DNA of 18,563 nucleotides from Lachnospiraceae bacterium UBA4380. GTDB taxonomy: Bacteria > Bacillota > Clostridia > Lachnospirales > Lachnospiraceae. The DNA lies in assembly GCA_002390025.1 (NCBI GenBank), contig DGRU01000161.1, positions 1 through 18,563 on the forward strand, given 5' to 3'. Positions 1 to 6,948 of the stretch are shown here, piece after piece. Position 1 is the stretch's first letter. The number at the start of each line of letters is the position of its first letter. The position numbers and the translations under genes are program-made. The notes beneath the pieces were generated by a model, which did not search any database, was not told the origin of the DNA, and saw nothing but the letters and a program-made list of their open reading frames with translations.

Positions 1-4
1 TAAA

Positions 5-32
5 CAATACAGGAAGCTGTCTCCTGTCTCCC
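5..32. repeat. Degenerate arm of the same REP-like repeat
   Basis: Compared with the arm at 6892-6919, 20 of 28 positions match, including 13 of the last 14. It lies 9 nt beyond the stop codon of the MtmB-like gene. Its partner arm would lie to the left of the window, so only half an element may be visible. Confidence 0.5.
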
Positions 33-40
33 TTTCCCTT

Positions 41-1417
41 TTACAGTTCCAGACCCAAAGATCGGAGATCCTCAACGACCTCGTCGTACATCTGCTGCCA
101 TTCGGGCAGGGGCTCGATTGTCTCCATGTTGTATGCTTCATCAAAGCATTTACCGGGATTTCCGTCTTTCATCTTGAAAGCATGTTCATACTTGTCCACA
201 AGGGCCAGGACGATCTCGTTGGCTTTGCTCCTGGTCAGTTTCATGCGGGCAACTGCCTTGCCGACTTGACCCATGAGGCGGCACTCCAGGCCGGTGCCGT
301 GGGGCACGCGTCCGTTGGCCGCGCCGATTCCTTCCAGATGGCCGCCGCTGACGGTGACAACGATGGAGTTGGCCGCCACCTCATAGAGGAGCTCTTTGGT
401 CATGGCGCCGCTGGTAGGCCACAGGTCACAGACGATGATGGCGGGAGCATGTTTTGCAAAAGTCTGGCAGAGCACGGACTGCAGCCAGAGGCATCCGCGG
501 GCTGTGGTGGCCACATCCGTGATATGGATGGGATGGCACAGATGATAGTCCGCAGCGGCGAAGAGGTTGGCCGCCATGATGGACGCGATCATGATCATGC
601 AGCTGCCCGGCGCGTCACCGCCCAGGCCGCCGACCATGGTGCAGGCCAGGGAGGCATTTTTCATGCCGTAATCCAGGGAATTGGCTGTCCGCACCAGATT
701 TCCGTTGTCCATGATCAGTTCGTTGAAAAGGGCCACCAGGTGGGAATCGCAGGGGCGGAGCCAGCGCTCCGCCACAGCGGCCAGGTCGCCGACTTCCGTC
801 ACGGCGCTCTCGGCAGCCAGAAGGCCCATACCGGGTCTTCCGACCTTTTCCAGCGCCCTGTGCAGATATTCCATCTCACGCCTGACGGCAAAAATCTCGG
901 AGGGCTCTCCGTTCTGGACTCCGTAACCGTCTACGTCCACAAGAGATCCGCAGGTCAGAAGATCGATGACCGGCTCTTTGGCCACGCTCTCCACGATCGG
1001 ATAGTAGAGCCTTTCCGGTGTGGGACATCCGGGATTGCCGGCCCAGATCGCGGGGGGACGCTCGTCCTCGACCTTGCGCGCCACAAGAGTATAGGCATCT
1101 TTTCCCTCTCCCATGGTCAGTTCGGTCTTCATGTTCCGCAGGCCTTCATCGATCTCCTCCGGCGAAAGCTGCATGATCCTGCCGGTAGTCATGTTATAGA
1201 TACCGGTCCTGATCAGGAGTTCCCTTGCCGCCTTGAACATGTCCGCAAAAAGAGCGTCGTCCTCCGGGATCAGGACTTCTTTGTCCCAGTCAAACTCATA
1301 CTCTTCCACAAGGTCCATGACATTATCGATGATATAGTCCATGTCCCAGTCGCTTTTGTCGACCTTTTTTCCCGTTTTTCCACGTTCAAAAAGATCCAGG
1401 AACTTCCGTGTATCCAT
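41..1417 (-). CDS. MtmB-family (monomethylamine methyltransferase-like) protein lacking pyrrolysine
   Basis: A 458-residue protein, the same length as methanogen MtmB, which moves a methyl group from monomethylamine to a corrinoid protein. Compared by eye with M. barkeri MtmB recalled from memory, it shares an N-terminal R.K.G.K....DWD pattern, FKA....L...GIY, the GRPGMG block (residues 193-198), CDSH, HL..P.HI and a matching C-terminus. The residue aligned with pyrrolysine 202 is Leu200, encoded by CTG at 818-820, and there is no in-frame TAG. MtmB Glu229 and Glu259 align with Leu227 and Leu257. An upstream ATG at 1426 sits only 1 nt from the AGGAG; the ATG at 1417 has about 10 nt spacing and is preferred. 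It is the last gene of the ABC transporter operon, 42 nt after the binding-protein gene. Family membership is well supported. The substrate is unknown and is probably not monomethylamine handled by the pyrrolysine mechanism. Non-pyrrolysine relatives in the MttB family (for example MtgB) demethylate quaternary amines, so a cobamide-dependent demethylase is the best inference. Confidence 0.85.
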   Translation of the reverse strand: MDTRKFLDLFERGKTGKKVDKSDWDMDYIIDNVMDLVEEYEFDWDKEVLIPEDDALFADMFKAARELLIRTGIYNMTTGRIMQLSPEEIDEGLRNMKTELTMGEGKDAYTLVARKVEDERPPAIWAGNPGCPTPERLYYPIVESVAKEPVIDLLTCGSLVDVDGYGVQNGEPSEIFAVRREMEYLHRALEKVGRPGMGLLAAESAVTEVGDLAAVAERWLRPCDSHLVALFNELIMDNGNLVRTANSLDYGMKNASLACTMVGGLGGDAPGSCMIMIASIMAANLFAAADYHLCHPIHITDVATTARGCLWLQSVLCQTFAKHAPAIIVCDLWPTSGAMTKELLYEVAANSIVVTVSGGHLEGIGAANGRVPHGTGLECRLMGQVGKAVARMKLTRSKANEIVLALVDKYEHAFKMKDGNPGKCFDEAYNMETIEPLPEWQQMYDEVVEDLRSLGLEL

Positions 1418-1459
1418 ACAGATCATTCTCCTATCGTCACAAATTAACAGTTATATAGA

Positions 1460-2785
1460 TCATTCGCCGATCTTCCAGGATGTGGTGACACCTTCCACAA
1501 AGAAATTCTGGAAGATGATATCTTCATCCGACATCACTTCGCCGTCAGCGACCAGAACGTTGCCGGCATTGTCCTTGAGCTCGCCCGCAAAGACCTGCAC
1601 TTCGCCGGACTGGATCTTCTCCTGCAGAGCGGTGACTTCCGCGACAACTTCTTCGGGAACGAAAGCGGCAAAGTCGGAGAGTTTGGAGCAGTCGCCGCCC
1701 CAGTAATAGAAATCGCTGGTGGAAGCTGTGCCCTCGGCCGCATTGATCATAATGTTCTTGAAAATGGGTGCAAAATTCCACATGTGGGAGACCAGGACTG
1801 CCTCGGGAGCCAGCGCGGACATGTCATTGTGGTAGCCGACGACAAAAGCGCCGTTCTTCTGGCAGGTCTCGGGAATAGCAGGGGAGGAAGCTTCCATACC
1901 CATGTACTTGATGCCGGCGTCAATCAGGGACTGAGCGCACTGGGTCTCTTTATCAATATCGTACCAGCTGTCCGCGGAAGCGACACGCACGGTTGCCTCG
2001 GGATTTGCGTACCGGGCACCCAGTGCATAGGCGTTGATGGCGGTACGGACGGAAAACTCGTTGAAGGAAGCGGAGAAGCCGAGCTCAGGATTTGTGTCCT
2101 TGGAGAGGAGCTCGCTGGCATAGCCGGCCAGGAACATGCCTTCATAACTGCGGATCTCATAGCCGATCAGGTTGTCAACCTTGTTGCCCCACTGCGCGAA
2201 CAGGACTTCCGGATGCGCGGCAGCGATTTCCGGCAGGTAGGAAGCGTAGCCGGTAGATGCACCGAAGATCAGGGTGCAGCCTTCATTGATCAGCTCTTCC
2301 GCGGCTGTCTGTGTGGTCGCCTGGTCGGTGTCGTCAATGGATTCGAGAACGATCAGGTTCTCTTCCGGAATGCCCAGTTCCTTCATTGCAGCGACGATGC
2401 TCTCGTGTGTCGCCTGGCACCAGCCGCCGTCGTCTACGATATAGGACTCGATCTCACCGATCTTGAGGGTGGAGAAATCAGTGCCTTCCGCAGGAGCCTG
2501 GTCCCTCTTGTCCTCGCCGATCAGGTTGATGGCCGCTGCAGTTTCTGCCGCCGGTGCAGCCGCTGCTTCTGTCCCTGCCTGTGCCGCAGTTTCATCTGCT
2601 GCAGCTTCCTCTGCAGGAGCCGCGTCTTCTGTCGGAGCTTCTGCCTCAGCCTCTGCTTCCTCTTTTACAGCTTCTTCCGCCTCCGCAGTCTGCTCAGCGG
2701 TTCCCCCTGCGCTTTCGCTGCAGGCTGTCAGAACTGCTGTCGCCAGTACAGCCGCAAGACAGATAGAAATCAGTTTCTTTTTCAT
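1460..2785 (-). CDS. BMP-family (BmpA/PnrA-like) ABC transporter substrate-binding lipoprotein
   Basis: A 441-residue extracellular lipoprotein that should capture the ligand for the adjacent permeases. It has a lipoprotein signal peptide (KKK, hydrophobic stretch, lipobox LTAC with Cys22). Residues 23-86 form an unusually long Ala/Glu/Thr/Pro linker, followed by a periplasmic-binding fold of the BMP family. Typical BMP blocks are visible: an early IVDDGGW segment, LIFGAS.GY, YEGMFLAGY, an NAYALGAR..NP segment, SWYD, VGYHNDMS and VSHMWNFAP. The chosen start has GGAG 5 nt upstream; the longer frame up to 2908 has no such support. BMP proteins bind nucleosides or purines in known cases, but the WNF.P/GY..DM subtype here is less well characterised. 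The number of Trp/Tyr residues at likely pocket positions fits an aromatic or methylated cationic ligand, which is inference. The methyltransferase gene follows at 42 nt. Confidence 0.93.
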   Translation of the reverse strand: MKKKLISICLAAVLATAVLTACSESAGGTAEQTAEAEEAVKEEAEAEAEAPTEDAAPAEEAAADETAAQAGTEAAAAPAAETAAAINLIGEDKRDQAPAEGTDFSTLKIGEIESYIVDDGGWCQATHESIVAAMKELGIPEENLIVLESIDDTDQATTQTAAEELINEGCTLIFGASTGYASYLPEIAAAHPEVLFAQWGNKVDNLIGYEIRSYEGMFLAGYASELLSKDTNPELGFSASFNEFSVRTAINAYALGARYANPEATVRVASADSWYDIDKETQCAQSLIDAGIKYMGMEASSPAIPETCQKNGAFVVGYHNDMSALAPEAVLVSHMWNFAPIFKNIMINAAEGTASTSDFYYWGGDCSKLSDFAAFVPEEVVAEVTALQEKIQSGEVQVFAGELKDNAGNVLVADGEVMSDEDIIFQNFFVEGVTTSWKIGE

Positions 2786-2992
2786 GTTCTCTCCTTTCTG
2801 AAAAAAGAATTGCTTATTAAGAATCCTAAGAGTCTCCATATGCGCAGACTCTCCGGTTTTCTTTTGAAAAAAATCTGCTGACTCAATAATGAAGCCACGA
2901 GAATACACCGGTTTTATTTTCGGCCCCCTCGCTCTTTGTCTCCTCCGGGCATGCCGTCCATAAGCGAGTAGGCACAGAGTTTTTTATCCCCT
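2786..2992. other. 207-nt gap between permease and binding-protein genes
   Basis: No credible gene is seen here. On the minus strand this is the leader of the binding-protein gene. It contains a short hairpin (arms 2829-2835 and 2846-2852, 7 bp, 10-nt loop) and several T-rich runs, but no hairpin followed directly by a U-tract. The size of the gap, compared with the other junctions of the operon, suggests a processing site or an extra promoter to raise binding-protein levels. I could not find a convincing -35/-10 pair. Confidence 0.3.
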
Positions 2993-3925
2993 TTACCGCT
3001 TCTCGCGGTCATAAGGGATCGTCAGCGCGGCAGGGGCTGCCGACCGCCGTCCGCGGAAGTTTCCGGTGGTAAAGATCAGGGCTATGATCGTCGCCACATA
3101 GGGCAGAGCGGAAAATACCTGGGACGGAACCTGGGGGAAAACCGTCTGCACATCGATCCCGATGATGCTGATCGCGCCGAAGAGCAGGGCACCGAATGTT
3201 GCTGTCAGGGGATTCCAGGCCGAGAATACGACCAGGGCAACTGCGATCCAGCCCTTGCCGCTCGTCATGCCGTCGCTCCAGAAATTGGTGTAGGCCAGGG
3301 ACACGACTGCGCCGCTGACCGCCGTCATAATGCTTCCGAAGGTGACATAGGCGTAGCGCAGGGCAAAAACATTGTAGCCTGCCGAATCCAGCGCCGCCGG
3401 ATTCTCTCCCAGCGCGCGCAGGATCATGCCCGCGCGGGTCTTGTACAGATAGATCATCGAAAGCGGGATGATCAAGTACATCAGGTAAACCAGGATATTC
3501 TGATCAAACAGAGACGGTCCCAGGACCGGGATCCGGGAAAGCACAGGGATCGCAATGGGCTCAAAGGCCAGATTGGCATTGACGCCGCTGACTCCCTTTC
3601 CCAGGAAGCCCGAGAGGCCGGTTCCGAAAGTCAGCATGGCCATGCCGGAAACGGTCTGGTCCGCCTGCATGGTAACTGTCAGGAAGGAAAAGACCAGTCC
3701 CAGGGCGGCACCGACCAGGATCACGACCAGCATGGCCAGCACAAGGTTCTGCCGGTAGACAGCGACCATGTAGCCGGACACTGCCCCCATGAGCATGATT
3801 CCCTCCAGGCCCAGATTCATGATCCCTGCCCGCTGCGAGAAGATTTCCCCGACCGCGGCGTACAGAACTGTGGCTGCATAGACCACCGCCGTGGATATGA
3901 TTGAGATCAATAATGTTGTAGACAT
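2993..3925 (-). CDS. ABC transporter permease, BPD_transp_2 family (nucleoside-type, second permease)
   Basis: A 310-residue, very hydrophobic inner-membrane protein with roughly eight to ten membrane segments. The block around residues 26-48 (GEIFSQRAGIMNLGLEGIML) is the hallmark of the YufQ/NupQ-type permease that pairs with BMP binding proteins. The segment around residues 166-183 (AGMILRALGENPAALDSAG) is the usual cytoplasmic loop that contacts the ATPase. The start ATG follows a GGAGAGGA ribosome site. It probably forms a heterodimeric channel with the product of the gene at 3996-5051. The polar and charged C-terminus (RGRRSAAP...YDREKR) is cytoplasmic. By family the cargo would be a nucleoside or base; the operon partner (an MtmB homologue) leaves open a methylated substrate. 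Confidence 0.93.
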   Translation of the reverse strand: MSTTLLISIISTAVVYAATVLYAAVGEIFSQRAGIMNLGLEGIMLMGAVSGYMVAVYRQNLVLAMLVVILVGAALGLVFSFLTVTMQADQTVSGMAMLTFGTGLSGFLGKGVSGVNANLAFEPIAIPVLSRIPVLGPSLFDQNILVYLMYLIIPLSMIYLYKTRAGMILRALGENPAALDSAGYNVFALRYAYVTFGSIMTAVSGAVVSLAYTNFWSDGMTSGKGWIAVALVVFSAWNPLTATFGALLFGAISIIGIDVQTVFPQVPSQVFSALPYVATIIALIFTTGNFRGRRSAAPAALTIPYDREKR

Positions 3926-3953
3926 ATCATCCTCTCCAATTTATACCGTCAAT

Positions 3954-3981
3954 GCCTGCGCACTGATGTGCTCCGGCAGGC
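3954..3981 (-). other. Stem-loop between the two permease genes
   Basis: In the 70-nt junction, GCCTGC (3954-3959) pairs with GCAGGC (3976-3981). Directly inside, GCAC (3960-3963) pairs with GTGC (3968-3971) around a TGAT loop, with TCCG left as a bulge. No U-tract follows on either strand, so it is not a canonical terminator. An RNA stability or processing element is possible. Confidence 0.35.
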
Positions 3982-3995
3982 TGTAAACAGTCACT

Positions 3996-5051
3996 TTATT
4001 TTTTCCTGCCGACAAGCTCATATCGATTGAAAAACTCTCCCGCCACCACGAAGAGCATGATGGTTCCCTGGATCATCGTGGCCACCTGGGAAGGCACTCC
4101 GATCAGCTGGACCGCGACTGCGGAGATCTGTAGGGCTCCGAAGAGGAATCCCACAAGCAGGACAACCAGGGGATTGAGGCCTGCCAGAAAGGCAATGACG
4201 ATTCCGGTGTAGCCGGCGCCGTTGGGCAGGTTTGCCTGCACTCTGTGAATAATACCGGCAACCTGGGCAAAACCGGCCAGACCCGCGATCGCGCCGCTCG
4301 CGCACAGGACCAGCAAAGTGGCCTTTGCGACGGACATTCCCGCATACTGGGCAGCCCGCGGACTCTGGCGGATGACTTCCATCTCAAAGCCCCATGTTGT
4401 CCGTGTGTGGAAAAAATACAGAAGGACCGCAATGGCGATCACAACCAGAAGGACCGAATTGATGCCGCTGGATCCCAGATCCGGAAGCCAGTATTTCTCC
4501 CTGATCGCGCGGGTCTGCGCCACCATCTGGTTGCGCTCTTTCCAGGGACCGTACATCAGGAAATCCATCACGTACAAAAAGATATAGTTCAGCATCATGG
4601 TGAGGATCGTCTCATTGACGCCCCACTTTGCCTTGGGGAAGGCCGCGATCAGTGCAGCGAGCGCTCCGCCCAGCATTGACACCAGGAACATACAGAGTAT
4701 TTTCAGAGGAGCCGGCATGACCGGACCGTATAGGGCAAAGCCGATACAGAAGAGGGAGCCCAGCGCGTACTGCCCGTCCGCTCCGATATTGTTCAGATTC
4801 ATCCGGTAGCCGAAGGACACGGCAAGTCCCGTCAGCATCAGGGGAATACCCGCCTCGATACTGCGCGTCAGTCCGCTGTAGGAACAGACTGTCTTCATCA
4901 TCCTTGCGTAGACAGCCAGGGGATTGGATCCGACAGCCGCCAGCAGAAATCCGCAGAAGACAAAGGCAAGCAGCACAAAAATGACCGGCGTCAGGATCCT
5001 CCTTGCCATCGATACTGAGTCTCTTTTCCGGAAACGCAGATTTCTGATCAT
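3996..5051 (-). CDS. ABC transporter permease, BPD_transp_2 family (nucleoside-type, first permease)
   Basis: A 351-residue polytopic membrane protein. A basic N-terminus (RNLRFRKRDS) precedes the first membrane helix near residues 20-40. The segment NLNNIGADGQYALGS (85-99) matches the conserved N.G.EGQ motif of YufP/NupP-type permeases, and a cytoplasmic loop with RQSPRAAQYAGMS matches the ATPase contact site. Its ATG overlaps the stop codon of the upstream ATPase gene by 4 nt (ATGA), a sign of translational coupling. A GGGAGG site lies 7 nt upstream, inside the ATPase gene. It should pair with the permease at 2993-3925 to form the channel of the BMP-dependent importer. Confidence 0.93.
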   Translation of the reverse strand: MIRNLRFRKRDSVSMARRILTPVIFVLLAFVFCGFLLAAVGSNPLAVYARMMKTVCSYSGLTRSIEAGIPLMLTGLAVSFGYRMNLNNIGADGQYALGSLFCIGFALYGPVMPAPLKILCMFLVSMLGGALAALIAAFPKAKWGVNETILTMMLNYIFLYVMDFLMYGPWKERNQMVAQTRAIREKYWLPDLGSSGINSVLLVVIAIAVLLYFFHTRTTWGFEMEVIRQSPRAAQYAGMSVAKATLLVLCASGAIAGLAGFAQVAGIIHRVQANLPNGAGYTGIVIAFLAGLNPLVVLLVGFLFGALQISAVAVQLIGVPSQVATMIQGTIMLFVVAGEFFNRYELVGRKK

Positions 5052-6700
5052 TTCGTTTCCTCCCGTTCTCCGGACATCATCCGTCCGATCTCCTGGAAAT
5101 CCGTTTCTTCAATAGCGCGGATTCCCATCAGTTCTCCGTCACACAAAACGCCGACCCGGTCGCACATGGCAAAGATTTCCTCCAGTTCTTCCGAAATAAA
5201 GACGACTGCGGCGCCCCTGCGGCTCTGCTGGCGCAGGATTTTGCGAATCGATTCCGCCGCGCCGATATCCAGTCCGCGGACAGGATAAGCTGCGACGATC
5301 AGGCGGGGGTCCCCCGAGACCTCCCTCGCAAACAGAAGCTTCTGCTGGTTGCCTCCGGACATCAGACCGACCGGCAGGTCCAGTCCGCCGTGGCGGATAT
5401 CAAACTGCCCGGCATATGCCTCCGCGTCATCGCGCATATTCTGTTTCTGAAGAATGCCGCGGCGGCTGCAGCGGTCTGACTCGTAGGATTTAAGAATGAT
5501 ATTTTCCGTAAAAGACATGCCCGGTACAAGTCCGGTCTGCAGACGGTCTTCGGGAATAAAGGCAATGCCTTCCTGAATGTGCTGCTTCATCGAGGCTTTC
5601 GACAGATCCTTTCCGGACAGCAGTATCTTCCCCTCTGTCAACGGACGGAGTCCGGCTATGACTTCCGACAGTTCTCTCTGTCCGTTGCCGGCCACGCCCG
5701 CGATTCCGAAGATCTCTCCGGCACGCACCGACAAAGTGATCTGCTTCAGGGCCGGAAGCCCTCTGTCGTTTTTGGCAGAGACCGCTTCCATGAAAAAGAC
5801 CTCTTCTCCGCACACAGACTTCTGCCCTTGAGCTGCACCTTCTGCTGCAGCAGGAGAGGTTTGCTGTCCTCCCTGCACAGACTCTCTCTGTGCCTCCTGC
5901 TCCGGATCCTGCACAGGCCTCTGTCCGGGTTCCGGCTCAGAGTTCTGCTCCCGCTCCTGTTCCGGCAATGTACGGACTCCGACAATGCCTCTTGTCAGGC
6001 GCTCGACATCCGCCTCCGAAGCCGGCATGGTATCCTCCACCCTGCCGTTTTTCAGGACCGTGATCCGGTCTGCATTCTTCATGACCTCATTCATCTTGTG
6101 GGAGATCACGATGACAGCCTTCCCGCTGTCCGCCATCTTTCGAAGAGTGTCGAACATGCTCTGGGCTTCCTGCGGCGTCAGTACGGCGGACGGCTCATCC
6201 AGGATCAGCACCTCCGCTCCCTGGTGCAGGAGCTTGATGATCTCCACACGCTGCTGCTCACCGACAGACAGCTGCCAGACATAGGCCTCCGGAGTCACCT
6301 GCAGGTTATACTGCCCGGAGCACTCCCGGATCTCCTTCTCCATTTTGTCGCGGTTGAGGAAGAAGGATTTTTTGCCCGAATATAAATAGACATTCTCCGC
6401 CACTGTCAATGTCGGAATCAGACGGAAGTGCTGATGCACCATTCCGATTCCCAACGCGACAGCATCCTTGGGCGAATGAATGTCCCTTTTTTGACCCTTA
6501 TACCAGATCTCTCCCCCGTCCGGCCTGTAAATGCCGGTCAGGATATTCATCAGTGTACTCTTACCTGCTCCGTTCTCCCCCAAAAGCGCATGAATCTCCC
6601 CGGAATAGACGGAAAGATCGACATCCCGGTTTGCAGTCACGCTGCCGAATGTCTTTGTAATGTGTTTCATCTGAAGAACGGGATCCATCTCTTTTTTCAT
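5048..6700 (-). CDS. ABC transporter ATPase with two nucleotide-binding domains (BMP/nucleoside type)
   Basis: A 550-residue fused double ATPase that powers the importer. Domain 1: Walker A GENGAGKST at 41-49, Q-loop MVHQHF near 87-92, signature LSVGEQQ at 144-150, Walker B LILDEP at 165-170 and the switch His of VISHKMNEV near 201. Domain 2: degenerate Walker A GVAGNGQREL at 335-344, signature LMSGGNQQ at 446-453 and VAAYPVRGLD at 469-478. The degeneracy is normal for ribose/nucleoside-type fused ATPases and does not indicate decay. Residues about 246-300 form a polar Glu/Gln/Pro/Ala linker that looks longer than usual. The ATG at 6700 has AAAAGG 6 nt upstream; the frame upstream of it runs into the inverted repeat and is rejected. 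The second ATG at 6688 lacks a good ribosome site. It is the first gene of the operon. Confidence 0.94.
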   Translation of the reverse strand: MKKEMDPVLQMKHITKTFGSVTANRDVDLSVYSGEIHALLGENGAGKSTLMNILTGIYRPDGGEIWYKGQKRDIHSPKDAVALGIGMVHQHFRLIPTLTVAENVYLYSGKKSFFLNRDKMEKEIRECSGQYNLQVTPEAYVWQLSVGEQQRVEIIKLLHQGAEVLILDEPSAVLTPQEAQSMFDTLRKMADSGKAVIVISHKMNEVMKNADRITVLKNGRVEDTMPASEADVERLTRGIVGVRTLPEQEREQNSEPEPGQRPVQDPEQEAQRESVQGGQQTSPAAAEGAAQGQKSVCGEEVFFMEAVSAKNDRGLPALKQITLSVRAGEIFGIAGVAGNGQRELSEVIAGLRPLTEGKILLSGKDLSKASMKQHIQEGIAFIPEDRLQTGLVPGMSFTENIILKSYESDRCSRRGILQKQNMRDDAEAYAGQFDIRHGGLDLPVGLMSGGNQQKLLFAREVSGDPRLIVAAYPVRGLDIGAAESIRKILRQQSRRGAAVVFISEELEEIFAMCDRVGVLCDGELMGIRAIEETDFQEIGRMMSGEREETK

Positions 6701-6745
6701 GAAATACCTTTTGCTATTTCTGTCTCCAACCCCTGTGCCATGACG

Positions 6746-6774
6746 ATTATACATTGTTTCGTGAATGAAAAAAA
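6746..6774 (-). promoter_or_regulatory. Probable sigma-A promoter of the ABC transporter/methyltransferase operon
   Basis: On the minus strand a perfect TATAAT -10 box lies at 6746-6751. The hexamer 17 nt upstream is TTTTTT (6769-6774), a weak -35. Transcription would start near 6739, about 39 nt before the ATPase ATG. The exact -10 and its position support it; the poor -35 suggests an activator or modest strength. Confidence 0.55.
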
Positions 6775-6844
6775 GCCTTCTGTTCATTTTCTTCCATATG
6801 TATTGCCGGAAGTGTTGCCAGGCTGACAGACCGCATGGTACTCT

Positions 6845-6919
6845 GGGAGACAGGGGACGGTTCTCTGTCTCCTGAATCTGCCCTTTGAAAAGGAGACAGA
6901 GAACCGTCCCCTGTCTCCC
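6845..6919. repeat. REP-like perfect inverted repeat (28-bp arms)
   Basis: Arm 6845-6872 and arm 6892-6919 are exact reverse complements over 28 bp, separated by 19 nt. The core GGGACGGTTCTCTGTCTCC resembles an abundant dispersed motif of Firmicutes genomes associated with REP-type (RAYT, Y1 transposase) mobile repeats, as recalled and not searched. CTGTCTCC is duplicated directly at 6911-6918 and 6919-6926. The repeat lies between the divergent ABC operon promoter and the chorismate mutase start. No transposase gene is present, so it would be a non-autonomous copy. Confidence 0.85.
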
Positions 6920-6948
6920 TGTCTCCCCCAGATAAACGGATAAGGACA

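Noticed and set aside
818..820. Possible pyrrolysine (TAG) codon in the MtmB-like gene
   Set aside because: The codon aligned with pyrrolysine 202 is CTG (Leu) and the frame has no internal TAG, so amber read-through is not involved.
182..1447. Long plus-strand open frame antisense to the MtmB-like gene
   Set aside because: Its translation has no recognisable family and mirrors a well-supported gene; GC-rich codon structure opens antisense frames. The same reasoning removes the plus-strand frame at 1784-2881 and the minus-strand frame at 11802-13076.
5048..5800. Degenerate Walker A in the second ATPase domain taken as decay
   Set aside because: GVAGNGQREL in place of a full P-loop is normal in the second domain of ribose/nucleoside-type fused ATPases.
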